A stretch of 64,000 bases of DNA from Noviherbaspirillum aerium (GCF_008929045.1 NZ_VFAH01000001.1:666438-730437), one strand, 5' to 3'. Counted from the stretch's first letter, positions 49,248 through 58,318 are shown. Notes: generated by a model not told the origin, from the sequence alone. Translations and numbers: made by a program.

Positions 49248-49946
49248 ATGCTGGAAGAAACATCGCGCGATCCGATCGGCGTAATGATAGTGGAAGACGA
49301 CGCAGTAACCCGAAAGGCGCTGTCGCTTGCAATCGAATCGGAGCCACGGCTCAAGCTGCTCGCCGCGCTTGAGAGTGTGAAGGCCGCCATGACATGGCTG
49401 GATGCCAACGTTCCCCAGGTGTTGATGACCGATCTCGGTCTTCCCGACGGATCGGGGCTTGAAGTCATTCATGCCTGCACCAGCCGGCATCCGCAGACGG
49501 ACATCATGGTCGTTACCATGTCCAGCGACGAAGCCAATGTGCTGGCCTGCATCGAAGCCGGCGCGTCGGGCTATGTGCTCAAGGATGCCGGCAAGACCGA
49601 CATCGCCCGCGCAGTGCTCGATCTGCGCTCCGGAGGGGCACCGATGAGCCCCACGATCGCGCGCATGGTGCTGGCCAAGGTTCGCGATGGCAAGCGGCCT
49701 GTTACCGCCAAGGAGCAGGACCCGGCGACCAGTCTGACCAAGCGCGAGTCGGCGATACTGGACCTCATCGCTCAGGGGGAGAGTTATGGCGAAGTTGCCA
49801 AGCTGTTATCCGTCTCTGTCGGCACGGTGCAAACGCACATCAAGAACATCTACGGAAAGCTTGCCGTGCATTCCCGGGGCGAAGCCGTGTTTGAGGCTCA
49901 TCGCCGGGGACTGCTGCAGATCGGGCAGCCCCGCGTCCGCAAATAG
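49248..49946 (+). CDS. NarL/FixJ-family response regulator
   Basis: This 232-residue transcription regulator has an intact receiver domain: acidic pair in VMIVEDD near residue 16, phospho-accepting Asp in VLMTDLGLPDGSG near 62 and the conserved Lys in YVLKDAG near 112. The LuxR-type HTH at about 162-225 (LTKRESAILDLIAQGESYGE, then SVGTVQTHIKNIYGKL) has the expected spacing. No histidine kinase gene is adjacent, so it is an orphan. A strong AAGGAG ribosome site precedes the start. A short GC stem followed by TTTTT at 49950-49966 may end it. Confidence 0.92.
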   Translation: MLEETSRDPIGVMIVEDDAVTRKALSLAIESEPRLKLLAALESVKAAMTWLDANVPQVLMTDLGLPDGSGLEVIHACTSRHPQTDIMVVTMSSDEANVLACIEAGASGYVLKDAGKTDIARAVLDLRSGGAPMSPTIARMVLAKVRDGKRPVTAKEQDPATSLTKRESAILDLIAQGESYGEVAKLLSVSVGTVQTHIKNIYGKLAVHSRGEAVFEAHRRGLLQIGQPRVRK

Positions 49947-49967
49947 GCGGCGCGGGCGCGCTTTTTC

Positions 49968-50387
49968 CTATCTTTTCAAAGAGTCGCGGATTTCTCGCAG
50001 AAGCACGATGTCTTCCGGTGTGGCCGCCGGTGGTGGAGCGGCCTCCGGCTCCCTGCGCCTAGCCTTGTTGATCAGGCGAATCATCTGAAAGATGATGAAC
50101 GCCAGAATGAGAAAATTCAGCAGAATGGTCAGGAAATTGCCGTATGCCAGGACCGCTCCCGCTTTCTTGGCTTCTACCAGGGTCATGGACATGCCTTGGC
50201 CATTGAGTGGCAAGTAATAATTCGAAAAATCGAGTCCGCCAACCAGTCTTCCGACGACCGGCATGATCACATCCTGCACCAGCGAGTCGACGATTTTGCC
50301 GAATGCGCTGCCGATGATGACGCCAACCGCCAGATCAATCACGTTCCCCTTGATTGCAAAGGCTTTGAATTCCTGCAGCATTCCCAT
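49968..50387 (-). CDS. mscL: large-conductance mechanosensitive channel
   Basis: This 139-residue inner-membrane pore opens under osmotic downshock. [20 protein letters not shown] near residue 7 and the pore-lining [19 protein letters not shown] near 28 are conserved, with a second membrane helix at about 75-98 and a charged C-terminal bundle ([17 protein letters not shown]). The true start is ATG at 50387, not the adjacent TTG at 50390. It faces the response-regulator gene convergently. Confidence 0.96.
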   Translation of the reverse strand: MGMLQEFKAFAIKGNVIDLAVGVIIGSAFGKIVDSLVQDVIMPVVGRLVGGLDFSNYYLPLNGQGMSMTLVEAKKAGAVLAYGNFLTILLNFLILAFIIFQMIRLINKARRREPEAAPPPAATPEDIVLLREIRDSLKR

Positions 50388-50668
50388 CAATTTCCCTTCC
50401 TTGTGTCGTATTGTTGTCGGTCCTGCGCAATGCTTGCCTGAGTTTCAGGTGGACGAGGCGCATGCGGGCTCCATTTTTGCAGAAATCCTGCACTTTCCGA
50501 AGCAAACGAAGGTCTCCGGCACATAGTATCTGTCTGTTGCCTGCCAAAAAGTTCCCGAATTTTCGCAAGGCAAAAGGGTTTCCCTTTAATTCAGTTCCGG
50601 CGTCCGTTATAATCTAAGGTTGCTAGAAGTTTCGTACAGATTTCGTATTAATAATGATTGGGGTTGGT

Positions 50669-51277
50669 ATGAGTAACGAAAAGCAGGTCGATTCCGGTCG
50701 GCGTGGCTTGCTTGCCGCGACATGTGCGGTAGGCGGGGTGGCCGGACTGGCCACAGCGGGAGCCTTTGTCTCCACCTTCCAGCCGTCCGAGCGCGCAAAA
50801 GCCGCCGGTGCTCCGGTCGAGGTGGATATTTCCGGCCTCGCTCCGGGCGAATTGAGAACCGTGGAATGGCGCGGCAAACCCGTATGGATTCTCAAGCGCT
50901 CGCCGGAGATGGTCGCATCGCTGAAGAAGACCGATGCCGAGGTTGCCGATCCCAAGTCGGAACGCAACCCCGAGGAACTTACCCCGGAATACGCCCGGAA
51001 TGAATACCGCTCGCGCAAGCCGGACATCCTGGTTGCCGTCGGTATCTGCTCGCACCTCGGTTGCTCGCCGACCACCAAGCTCCAGTCCGGACCCCAGCCT
51101 TCGCTGCCCGACAACTGGCAGGGTGGCTTCCTCTGCCCATGCCATGGTTCGACATTCGACCTGGCCGGCCGCGTCTACAAGAACAAGCCTGCTCCTGACA
51201 ACCTGCAAGTACCGCCGCACATGTTTGTCGGCGACACCAAACTCGTGATCGGTAAAGACGAGAAAGGCGAAGCATAA
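50669..51277 (+). CDS. petA: ubiquinol-cytochrome c reductase iron-sulfur (Rieske) subunit
   Basis: This 202-residue Rieske 2Fe-2S subunit of complex III takes electrons from ubiquinol. Cluster ligands are in GICSHLGCSP (near residue 126) and CPCHGSTFD (near 155). The N-terminus has a twin-arginine signal-anchor (SGRRGLLAATCAVGG, residues about 9-23), so export is expected through Tat, whose genes lie about 4 kb upstream. I chose the ATG at 50669 (MSNEKQVDSGRRG); an in-frame ATG at 50654 adds only five residues. The 278-bp gap upstream, shared with divergent mscL, must hold the promoter. Confidence 0.97.
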   Translation: MSNEKQVDSGRRGLLAATCAVGGVAGLATAGAFVSTFQPSERAKAAGAPVEVDISGLAPGELRTVEWRGKPVWILKRSPEMVASLKKTDAEVADPKSERNPEELTPEYARNEYRSRKPDILVAVGICSHLGCSPTTKLQSGPQPSLPDNWQGGFLCPCHGSTFDLAGRVYKNKPAPDNLQVPPHMFVGDTKLVIGKDEKGEA

Positions 51278-51279
51278 TC

Positions 51280-52683
51280 ATGGCGATACAACAAAAACCG
51301 ACCGGCACGCCTGTTCCCCTGTCAGGCAAGGCGCTGGCATGGATCGATGAGCGCTTTCCGCTGAGTTCGACATGGAAAGCGCATATCTCCGAATATTACG
51401 CTCCCAAGAACTTCAACTTCTGGTACATGTTCGGCTCGCTGGCGCTGCTGGTGCTTGTTATCCAGATCGTCACCGGCATCTTCCTCGTCATGCATTACAA
51501 GCCGGATGCCAACCTCGCGTTCGCATCGGTCGAGTACATCATGCGTGACGTGCCCTGGGGCTGGCTGGTGCGCTACATGCACTCCACCGGCGCCTCGGCT
51601 TTCTTCGTCGTTGTGTATCTGCACATGACGAAAGCCCTGCTGTACGGTTCCTATCGCAAGCCGCGCGAACTGCTGTGGCTGTTCGGCGTCGGCATCTTCC
51701 TGTGCCTGATGGCGGAAGCCTTCTTCGGCTACCTGCTTCCCTGGGGACAGATGTCCTACTGGGGCGCGCAGGTGATTGTCAACCTGTTCGGCGCAATCCC
51801 CTTCATCGGTCCTGACCTGTCGCTCTGGATCCGCGGCGACTACGTGGTGTCCGATGCAACGCTGAACCGCTTCTTCTCCCTGCACGTCATCGCGATTCCG
51901 CTCGTGCTGATCGGCCTGGTCGTCGCCCACATCGTCGCACTGCACGAAGTTGGCTCCAACAACCCGGACGGCGTGGAAATCAAGAAGCATAAGGATGCAA
52001 ACGGCGTTCCGCTCGACGGCATTCCCTTCCATCCGTATTACACGGTGCATGACGTATTCGGTGTCGCGATCTTCCTGATCGTGTTCAGCGCCGTAGTGTT
52101 CTTCGCGCCGGAGATGGGCGGCTACTTCCTCGAGTACAACAACTTCATTCCGGCCGATCCGCTGAAGACTCCCCCGCATATCGCACCGGTCTGGTACTTC
52201 ACGCCGTTCTATTCGATCCTGCGCGCAACCACATCGCAGTTCATGTACGCACTCATTGTCGGCGTGATCGCCTATGTTGCCCTGATCATGCTGAAATCCC
52301 GTCTTGCCAGCACCATCAAGATAGCGATTGCGGTGATCGCAGCCGTCGTTGTCGTCGCCATGTTCGTCTTTGACGCGAAGTTCTGGGGCGTTGTGCTCAT
52401 GGGCGTGTCGGTACTGATCCTGGCTGCGCTGCCGTGGCTCGACTATTCGCCGGCGAAGTCGATTCGCTACCGCCCGAGCTGGCACGGCTACGTGTACCTG
52501 TTGTTCGGCATCGCCTTCCTGGCGCTCGGCTATCTCGGCGTTCAGCCGCCGACACCAATCGGCACGCTGGTAGCCCAGATCTGCACCTTCATCTACTTCG
52601 GCTTCTTCTTGCTGATGCCGTGGTGGAGCACCATGGGCAGCTTCAAGCCTGTGCCTGACCGTGTTACATTCCAGCCGCACTAA
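51280..52683 (+). CDS. petB: ubiquinol-cytochrome c reductase cytochrome b subunit
   Basis: This 467-residue membrane subunit of complex III carries hemes bL and bH and the quinone sites. It has about nine to ten membrane segments. VRYMHSTGASAFFVVVYLHM near residue 97 and FFSLHVIAIPLVLIGLVVAH near 200 contain the paired heme-ligand His residues. The Qo-site PEW-type motif appears as PVWYF near residue 304. The extra C-terminal helices beyond 400 residues are common in proteobacterial cytochrome b. It starts two bases after petA stops. Confidence 0.98.
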   Translation: MAIQQKPTGTPVPLSGKALAWIDERFPLSSTWKAHISEYYAPKNFNFWYMFGSLALLVLVIQIVTGIFLVMHYKPDANLAFASVEYIMRDVPWGWLVRYMHSTGASAFFVVVYLHMTKALLYGSYRKPRELLWLFGVGIFLCLMAEAFFGYLLPWGQMSYWGAQVIVNLFGAIPFIGPDLSLWIRGDYVVSDATLNRFFSLHVIAIPLVLIGLVVAHIVALHEVGSNNPDGVEIKKHKDANGVPLDGIPFHPYYTVHDVFGVAIFLIVFSAVVFFAPEMGGYFLEYNNFIPADPLKTPPHIAPVWYFTPFYSILRATTSQFMYALIVGVIAYVALIMLKSRLASTIKIAIAVIAAVVVVAMFVFDAKFWGVVLMGVSVLILAALPWLDYSPAKSIRYRPSWHGYVYLLFGIAFLALGYLGVQPPTPIGTLVAQICTFIYFGFFLLMPWWSTMGSFKPVPDRVTFQPH

Positions 52684-52707
52684 GCCGCAAAAAGGGATAA
52701 CAGAACC

Positions 52708-53472
52708 ATGAAATTGTTGAAGAAATTCATTGCGGTCCTGGCGCTTGTACCGGCAGTTGCATTTGCCGCCGAGGCGACTTTTCCGCTGGACGCGGCACCG
52801 GATCGCACGAAGGATCTGGCTGCATTGCAAAACGGTGCCAAGCTGTTCGTCAATTACTGCCTGAACTGCCATTCCGCATCGGCAATGCGCTATAACCGGC
52901 TGCGCGACATCGGCCTGACCGATGAACAGATCAAGAATAATCTTCTGTTCACCTCGGAAAAAGTCGGTGACCTGATGACAGTATCCATGCCTGCCAAGGA
53001 CGCGAAAACCTGGTTCGGTGCGGTGCCTCCCGATCTGTCGGTGATCGCCCGTGCAAAGGCGTCGAGCGAAGGTTCGGGTGCGGATTGGCTCTACACCTAC
53101 CTGCGTACCTTCTACAAGGACGACACCCGCCCGACAGGCTGGAATAACCTGGTATTCCCGAATGTGGGCATGCCACATGTCATGTGGGAAGTGCAGGGTG
53201 TGCGCGCAGCCAAGTTCGTCGAAGAGAAGGATCCGCACGATGCATCCAAGGTGATTCACAAGTTTGCCGGTTTCGAGCAGGTCAAGCCGGGCACGATGTC
53301 TTCCCTCGACTTCGACAATGCCACTGCCGACCTGGTCTCCTACTTGAATTGGATGGGCGAACCTGCCCAGAACAGCCGCAAGCGTCTTGGTGTGGTCGTG
53401 CTCCTGTTCCTCAGCTTTTTCCTGCTGCTGGCATGGCGCCTGAACGCATCGTACTGGAAAGACGTCAGGTAG
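52708..53472 (+). CDS. petC: ubiquinol-cytochrome c reductase cytochrome c1
   Basis: This 254-residue periplasmic c-type heme protein is tail-anchored in the inner membrane. A signal peptide (MKLLKKFIAVLALVPAVAFA) is cleaved after AFA or nearby. The heme-binding CLNCH lies near residue 51 with an axial Met expected in the VGMPHVMWE region near 155. The C-terminal helix VVVLLFLSFFLLLAWRL anchors it. It ends the petABC operon at a good terminator. Confidence 0.97.
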   Translation: MKLLKKFIAVLALVPAVAFAAEATFPLDAAPDRTKDLAALQNGAKLFVNYCLNCHSASAMRYNRLRDIGLTDEQIKNNLLFTSEKVGDLMTVSMPAKDAKTWFGAVPPDLSVIARAKASSEGSGADWLYTYLRTFYKDDTRPTGWNNLVFPNVGMPHVMWEVQGVRAAKFVEEKDPHDASKVIHKFAGFEQVKPGTMSSLDFDNATADLVSYLNWMGEPAQNSRKRLGVVVLLFLSFFLLLAWRLNASYWKDVR

Positions 53473-53481
53473 CAATTTTCG

Positions 53482-53516
53482 GCCCGTCAATCCGAAGAGA
53501 ATGACGGGCGTTTTTT
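53482..53516 (+). terminator. intrinsic terminator of petABC
   Basis: GCCCGTCA (53482-53489) pairs with TGACGGGC (53502-53509) across a 12-base loop and is followed by G and six T residues. It separates the bc1 operon from sspA. Confidence 0.85.
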
Positions 53517-53567
53517 CTGGGGTGAGCCGTCCGACGTCTCACCCCTTTGTTTCTAAGGAACTACAAA

Positions 53568-54179
53568 ATGATGGTTCTCTATTCGGGCACAACCTGCCCA
53601 TTTTCCCAGCGTTGCCGTCTCGTCCTGTTCGAGAAGGGGATGGATTTCGAAATCCGTGACGTCGATCTGTTCAACAAGCCCGAAGATATCTCGGTGATGA
53701 ACCCGTATGGCCAGGTGCCCATCCTCGTGGAGCGCGACTTGATCCTGTACGAGTCCAACATCATCAACGAGTACATTGACGAACGTTTTCCGCATCCGCA
53801 ACTGATGCCGGCCGACCCGCTGATGCGTGCGCGTGCCCGCCTCATGCTGTTCAATTTTGAAAAAGAATTGTTCGTGCACGTCCATACCCTGGAAAACGAT
53901 AAATCGAAGGGTTCGGAAAAAGTGCATGAAAAAGCCCGTGCCGAAATCCGTGATCGCCTGACGACGCTTGCTCCATTGTTCCTGAAGAACAAATACATGC
54001 TCGGCGATGAATTTTCCATGCTGGACGTGGCCGTGGCCCCCTTGCTGTGGCGCCTTGATCACTACGGCATCGAACTATCGAAGACAGCCGCGCCTCTGAT
54101 GAAATACGCAGAACGCATCTTTTCCCGTCCTGCCTATATCGAAGCACTGACGCCCTCTGAAAAGGTAATGCGCCGCTGA
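53568..54179 (+). CDS. sspA: stringent starvation protein A
   Basis: This 203-residue RNA-polymerase-associated protein with a GST fold works in stress and stationary-phase regulation. The thioredoxin-like N-terminal domain (LYSGTTCPFSQRCRLVLFEK, then NPYGQVPILVERDLILYESN) and the alpha-helical C-terminal domain (residues about 88-200) are both complete. I chose the ATG at 53568, 8 bases after AAGGAA, over an in-frame start at 53547. Downstream of petABC and upstream of sspB is its usual betaproteobacterial context. Confidence 0.94.
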   Translation: MMVLYSGTTCPFSQRCRLVLFEKGMDFEIRDVDLFNKPEDISVMNPYGQVPILVERDLILYESNIINEYIDERFPHPQLMPADPLMRARARLMLFNFEKELFVHVHTLENDKSKGSEKVHEKARAEIRDRLTTLAPLFLKNKYMLGDEFSMLDVAVAPLLWRLDHYGIELSKTAAPLMKYAERIFSRPAYIEALTPSEKVMRR

Positions 54180-54240
54180 TTAGAGTGCGCCGTTTGTCAG
54201 CAAAGACCTCTGGCGCATTTGCATTTGTGGTCAGGAAGCT

Positions 54241-54729
54241 ATGTCCGAAATTTCTACAAAACCTTATCTGCTGCGCGCGATTTACGAGTGGTGCACCGAT
54301 AACGGGTACACACCCTATCTCGCGGCCGCAGTCGATGCACAGACCCGTGTTCCGCGCGAGTTCGTCAAGAATGGGGAAATTGTTCTGAACATCAGCTTCA
54401 CCGCTACCAGCGGATTGAAGATGGAAAACGATGTCATCAGCTTCAATGCCCGGTTCGGCGGTGTCTCTCGTGAAATCGTCGTTCCCGTCGACAACGTCGT
54501 TGCCATCTATGCTCGCGAAAACGGTCAGGGCATGGCATTCGAAGTCTCCAGTACTCCTGCCCGGGATGATGAAGTGCAGGCGGAAGAGGATGTGTCGAAA
54601 GGCCCTGCCTTGTCTGCCGTGCCCTCGGGGAATGAGGATTCTGCCGCGTCCGCCGAAAATCCCGGGCCCGATGACAACAACGATCCTCCAAAAAAAGGTG
54701 GAAGGCCTACCCTAACTCGCATCAAATAG
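54241..54729 (+). CDS. sspB: ClpXP protease specificity-enhancing factor SspB
   Basis: This 162-residue adaptor brings ssrA-tagged proteins to ClpXP. The substrate-binding domain occupies residues 1-112 (TKPYLLRAIYEWCTDNGYTP, then IVLNISFTATSGLKMENDVI). An acidic disordered linker follows, ending in a ClpX-binding peptide, KGGRPTLTRIK. The linker is rich in Asp, Glu, Pro and Asn. It follows sspA by 61 bp. The tRNA-Thr promoter overlaps the stop region. Confidence 0.96.
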   Translation: MSEISTKPYLLRAIYEWCTDNGYTPYLAAAVDAQTRVPREFVKNGEIVLNISFTATSGLKMENDVISFNARFGGVSREIVVPVDNVVAIYARENGQGMAFEVSSTPARDDEVQAEEDVSKGPALSAVPSGNEDSAASAENPGPDDNNDPPKKGGRPTLTRIK

Positions 54730-54731
54730 CG

Positions 54732-54737
54732 TATAAT
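54732..54737 (+). promoter_or_regulatory. -10 element of the tRNA-Thr gene
   Basis: A perfect TATAAT lies immediately past the sspB stop and 19 bases before the mature tRNA 5' end. No convincing -35 is visible within the sspB tail. It probably drives the tRNA independently of sspAB. Confidence 0.5.
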
Positions 54738-54755
54738 TCGGGTCTTCAAGTTTTC

Positions 54756-54831
54756 GCCGGCTTAGCTCATTTGGTAGAGCAGTTGACTTGTAATCATCAG
54801 GTGGCCAGTTCGAATCCGGCAGCCGGCACCA
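54756..54831 (+). tRNA. tRNA-Thr (anticodon TGT)
   Basis: A 76-base cloverleaf with CCA encoded. The acceptor stem GCCGGCT pairs with AGCCGGC (54821-54827), followed by A and CCA. The D arm is GCTC/GAGC, the anticodon loop CTTGTAA gives anticodon TGT, and the T-loop is TTCGAAT. It reads ACA, and probably other ACN, threonine codons. Two stem mismatches stand out: T opposite T at positions 28:42 and A opposite C at 52:62. It is followed by a strong terminator. Confidence 0.95.
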
Positions 54832-54833
54832 AT

Positions 54834-54868
54834 AAAAACCCGTGAATAGAAATATTCACGGGTTTTTT
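54834..54868 (+). terminator. terminator after tRNA-Thr
   Basis: A perfect 14-bp stem, AAAACCCGTGAATA (54835-54848), GAAA tetraloop, TATTCACGGGTTTT (54853-54866), with more T residues after. It begins four bases past the tRNA CCA end and is also A-flanked, so it could act in both directions. Confidence 0.92.
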
Positions 54869-54989
54869 CTTTTCTGCATGCTGTTCTTCTCGCGGTTTCA
54901 TCAACCCATATCAAGCTGCGTTTGATAAGCCGCTGCGCAACCCGGACCCGCGCCAGCGGTGCTCGGCGTACGTCCGTACGCGCGCGCCC

Positions 54990-55037
54990 CGCAACGCAAA
55001 GCCGAACCGCTCGCCACGCTGATCAGACTCACCCTAG
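54990..55037. repeat. dispersed repeat, copy B
   Basis: This copy matches 634-681 at 38 of 48 ungapped positions, with the core CCGAACCGCTCGC-N-ACGCTGATCA. It ends exactly where the inverted-repeat element begins. Two copies about 54 kb apart in non-coding sequence suggest a genome-wide family. Confidence 0.55.
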
Positions 55038-55194
55038 AGCGGATTGCAGGTGAGCGTATGAACGGAATCGCTTTGTCCTGGGACCGCGGGCAAGGCGGTA
55101 GGAGCGCCGTGTGGCGGGCCACACCAGCGACGAACAACGCCGCCATGCGCCCAAGGCAGGCCGGAGCGACCGACCATTCACCTGCAATATGCTC
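55037..55194. mobile_element. 158-bp element bounded by inverted repeats (possible MITE)
   Basis: GAGCggATTGCAGGTGA (55037-55053) and TCACCTGCAATatGCTC (55178-55194) are complementary at 15 of 17 positions. Inside is a GTGTGGC-GG-GCCACAC hairpin (55109-55124). It encodes no protein. Size and ends fit a miniature inverted-repeat element or a large RNA hairpin. No clear target-site duplication was found, so the label is tentative. Confidence 0.4.
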
Positions 55195-55338
55195 CCCTTG
55201 AAGACGATGAAGTCTTGCTCGTCAGGCTGCCATAGGTCAGTGAAGTTTGCGAGTTCGATGTCGGCAAATGACTGCCGTCGGTTGCAATGAAGGGAGTATG
55301 AGGCGGGTCGCCAAGGTGTCGACGGTGCCAGGGAAGAC

Positions 55339-55361
55339 ATGCCTGCCATCAAGGCAGGCAT
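55339..55361. terminator. hairpin downstream of grxD
   Basis: ATGCCTGCC, loop ATCAA, GGCAGGCAT: a perfect 9-bp stem 46 bases past the grxD stop. The minus-strand sequence after it has no T-run, so it is a weak terminator candidate. Confidence 0.4.
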
Positions 55362-55407
55362 TGATTGATACATCCCCGTGATGCAACAGGGATGCCGGAG
55401 GAGTACT

Positions 55408-55719
55408 TCAGGCTTTCAACAGGCCTTGCAGTTCGCCGGATTCGTACATCTCCGTCATGATGTCCGATCCGCCGACGAATTCACCCTTCACGTAAAGCTG
55501 AGGGATGGTCGGCCAGTTGGAGTATTCCTTGATACCTTGGCGCACGTCCGCATCTTCGAGCACATTGACGGTGACGATATTGTCGACGCCGCATGCCTTC
55601 AGAATCTGAATAGCGCGGCCGGAAAAGCCGCACTGCGGAAACTGCGCCGTGCCTTTCATGAAAAGCACTACCTGGTTCTGGGTTACGGTTTCTTTGATCC
55701 AGCTTTGTACGTCGCTCAT
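55408..55719 (-). CDS. grxD: monothiol glutaredoxin
   Basis: This 103-residue Grx4-type protein binds a 2Fe-2S cluster as a dimer and works with BolA-family proteins such as IbaG, also encoded in this window. The monothiol active site CGFS lies near residue 30, the cis-Pro motif [16 protein letters not shown] near 70 and the GSH-binding GGSDIM near 84. I chose the ATG at 55719 ([12 protein letters not shown]) over an upstream in-frame start. It follows tex on the same strand after 115 bp. Confidence 0.95.
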   Translation of the reverse strand: MSDVQSWIKETVTQNQVVLFMKGTAQFPQCGFSGRAIQILKACGVDNIVTVNVLEDADVRQGIKEYSNWPTIPQLYVKGEFVGGSDIMTEMYESGELQGLLKA

Positions 55720-55834
55720 GGTGTTACCCCTGCAGATTGAAGATGGCTCCATTATATGGAAAACCTCGGCCGCTGGCAGGCAATGCGCGTTTGCGCTGCC
55801 TGCTCCCTCTACTTGGGCGGGCCGGAAAGCGGGT

Positions 55835-58177
55835 TCAAGCTTTCAGCTTGGCAAACGCGGCCGCCATTGCATTGTTGGCGGCCGGCTGCGGACGCTGCTG
55901 GTGCTGTCCCAGGCGCTTGGCATCGGTGCGGTCGCCTCGCTGCTCCGGACGCGCGCCGGCAGGCTGCGGCGAATCGCTTAAGCGCATGGTCAATGCGATG
56001 CGGCGCCGTTTCTCGTCGACTTCCAGCACCTTGACCTTCACCACTTGTCCCGCCTTCACGACGGTATGCGGGTCGCGCACGAAGGTGTTTGACAATGCGG
56101 AGATATGCACCAGTCCATCCTGGTGAACGCCGATATCGACGAAGGCGCCGAATGCCGCCACGTTGGTCACCACGCCCTCGAGAATCATGTCGGGACGCAG
56201 ATCCTTGATATCCTCGACCCCGTCCTTGAATGTCGCAGTGGTGAACTCGGGGCGGGGATCGCGGCCAGGCTTTTCCAGTTCTTTCAGGATGTCCGTAATG
56301 GTGGGAACACCGAATTTTTCATCCGCATACTTGGCGGGCTGTACGCCCTTGAGCAGCTTGCTGTCGCCGATGATGCCTTTCACATCCTTCTTAATGTCGG
56401 CAAGAATCCGCTCGACGACCGGATACGATTCCGGATGCACGGCCGACGCATCCAGCGGATTTTCTCCATTCATGATGCGCAGGAAGCCGGCTGCCTGCTC
56501 GAAGGTCTTCTCGCCGAGCCGGGGCACTGCCCGCAATGCCGCCCGGGAGGTGAACATGCCCTTCATGTCGCGGTAATTGACGATGCTCTGTGCGACGCTG
56601 GTGTTCAAGCCGGAAACACGCGCCAGGAGCGGCGCGGATGCGGTATTCACATCGACGCCGACCGCATTGACGCAATCCTCGACCACGGCATCGAGCGAGC
56701 GTGCCAGCTGCGTCTGGCCGACGTCATGCTGGTATTGCCCGACGCCGATGGACTTCGGGTCGATCTTGACCAGTTCCGCGAGCGGATCCTGGAGACGACG
56801 GGCAATCGATACCGCGCCGCGCAGCGACACATCCAGCTCCGGCAATTCGCGGGATGCGAATTCGGACGCCGAATACACCGAGGCGCCTGCCTCGGACACG
56901 ACGATCTTGGTCAACTTGAGTTCCGGATGCTGCTTGATCAGGTCTTGCGCCAGTTTGTCCGTTTCACGCGAAGCGGTGCCGTTGCCGATGGAAATCAATG
57001 CAACCTGGTGTTTCTGCGCCAGCAGGGCGAGTGTGTGAAGGGAGCCGTGCCAGTCATTGCGCGGCTGATGGGGGTAGATCGTCGCCGTATCCACTACCTT
57101 GCCCGTCGCATCGACCACCGCCACCTTGACGCCTGTGCGCAGCCCCGGATCCAGCCCCATGGTGGCACGCGGGCCCGCCGGGGCGGCCAGCAGCAGATCC
57201 TTCAGGTTGCGCGCAAACACATTGATCGCCTCGACCTCGGCGCGCTCACGCAATGCCGTCATCAATTCGGTTTCGAGGTGCATGAAGGTCTTGACGCGCC
57301 AGGTCCAGCGCACGGTATCGCTCAGCCATTTATCCGCCGGACGGCCCTGGTTGCTGATGCCGAAGCGGACGGCGATCCTGCCTTCGCAGGGGTTGTGCGG
57401 CGCGTCCCATTTCGGTTTTTCCTCTTCGCTGTCGAGACGCAACGACACATTGAGGATTTCCTCGCGGCGTCCGCGGAACAGTGCCAGCGCCCGATGGGAT
57501 GGAATCGTGCTCAGGGTTTCGGAATAGTCAAAGTAATCCTCGAACTTCGCGCCCGCGTCTTCCTTGCCTTCGACCACTTTCGACTCGACCACGCCGTGTT
57601 CGGTCATGTATTCGCGCAGGGTCTGCAGCAGCGTCGCATCTTCCGCAAAACGCTCCATCAGGATCTGACGCGCACCGTCCAGCGCTGCCTTCACATCCGG
57701 CACGCCAGGGTTGTCGCCATTGTCGGTACTGAATGCGGGCTTCAGGTATTTCGCCGCTTCTTCTTCGGGATTGAGTGAAGGATTGCCGAGCAGCGCATCC
57801 GCCAGTTCCGTCAGGCCGGCTTCCGCCGCGATCTGCGCCTTGGTGCGGCGCTTCGGCTTGTAGGGCAGATACAGGTCTTCGAGACGGGTCTTGTCTTCGG
57901 CATGAGTGATCGCATCCAGCAGCTCCGGCGTCATTTTTCCCTGCTCGTTGATCGAGGCAATGATCGCGGCACGGCGGTCTTCGAGTTCGCGCAGGTAGCG
58001 CAGGCGCTCTTCCAGCAGGCGCAATTGCGTATCGTCCAGGCCGCCGGTCGCTTCCTTGCGGTAGCGCGCGATGAAGGGCACGGTGGCGCCTTCATCCAGC
58101 AGGGCAATGGCAGCGGCAACCTGTGCCGGTTTGGCGACAAGTTCAAGAGCGAGGCGTTGTTCAATCGAAGGCAGCAT
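55835..58177 (-). CDS. tex: Tex-family RNA-binding transcription accessory protein
   Basis: This 780-residue nucleic-acid-binding protein has the Tex layout: an N-terminal helical domain ([20 protein letters not shown] near residue 33), a YqgF-like RNase H fold near 325-450 ([20 protein letters not shown]), helix-hairpin-helix motifs near 490-560 and a C-terminal S1 domain near 645-715 ([20 protein letters not shown]). The C-terminal tail is Gln/Arg/Pro-rich. Tex proteins influence transcription and stress tolerance, but a precise mechanism is unsettled. It lies between prmC and grxD. Confidence 0.95.
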   Translation of the reverse strand: MLPSIEQRLALELVAKPAQVAAAIALLDEGATVPFIARYRKEATGGLDDTQLRLLEERLRYLRELEDRRAAIIASINEQGKMTPELLDAITHAEDKTRLEDLYLPYKPKRRTKAQIAAEAGLTELADALLGNPSLNPEEEAAKYLKPAFSTDNGDNPGVPDVKAALDGARQILMERFAEDATLLQTLREYMTEHGVVESKVVEGKEDAGAKFEDYFDYSETLSTIPSHRALALFRGRREEILNVSLRLDSEEEKPKWDAPHNPCEGRIAVRFGISNQGRPADKWLSDTVRWTWRVKTFMHLETELMTALRERAEVEAINVFARNLKDLLLAAPAGPRATMGLDPGLRTGVKVAVVDATGKVVDTATIYPHQPRNDWHGSLHTLALLAQKHQVALISIGNGTASRETDKLAQDLIKQHPELKLTKIVVSEAGASVYSASEFASRELPELDVSLRGAVSIARRLQDPLAELVKIDPKSIGVGQYQHDVGQTQLARSLDAVVEDCVNAVGVDVNTASAPLLARVSGLNTSVAQSIVNYRDMKGMFTSRAALRAVPRLGEKTFEQAAGFLRIMNGENPLDASAVHPESYPVVERILADIKKDVKGIIGDSKLLKGVQPAKYADEKFGVPTITDILKELEKPGRDPRPEFTTATFKDGVEDIKDLRPDMILEGVVTNVAAFGAFVDIGVHQDGLVHISALSNTFVRDPHTVVKAGQVVKVKVLEVDEKRRRIALTMRLSDSPQPAGARPEQRGDRTDAKRLGQHQQRPQPAANNAMAAAFAKLKA

Positions 58178-58318
58178 GGGATTCGGATAAGAAGAAAAAC
58201 AAGCAGATGATGATACGCAATTTATGCGGGAGCGCCAGTCTTGACAGGCCGAATATGCCGGGGACGCGACAGAGTCCGTTCCCGGTTTCTCATGACTTGC
58301 AGAAATGCCAAACCCGAT

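Larger units (their letters stand above)
54869..55407. other. long non-coding region downstream of tRNA-Thr
   Basis: This 539-bp stretch has no convincing gene; the open frames in it lack known motifs and ribosome sites. It holds repeat copy B (54990-55037), an element bounded by inverted repeats (55037-55194) and a hairpin near 55339-55361. No integrase gene or obvious tRNA-end duplication was seen, so it is not a demonstrable integration site. Confidence 0.6.

Noticed and set aside
51322..53490. A 722-codon antisense frame over petB and petC
   Set aside because: The opposite strand carries unmistakable cytochrome genes; the antisense product is His/Gln/Asp/Val-rich with no motif.
55029..55373. 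A 114-codon minus-strand frame in the gene-free region after tRNA-Thr
   Set aside because: It spans the inverted-repeat element and a hairpin, lacks a ribosome site and shows no family resemblance.
54832..55407. Integration hotspot or genomic island at the tRNA-Thr 3' end
   Set aside because: No integrase gene, no duplicated tRNA 3' end and core genes continue on the other side; only small repeats are present.
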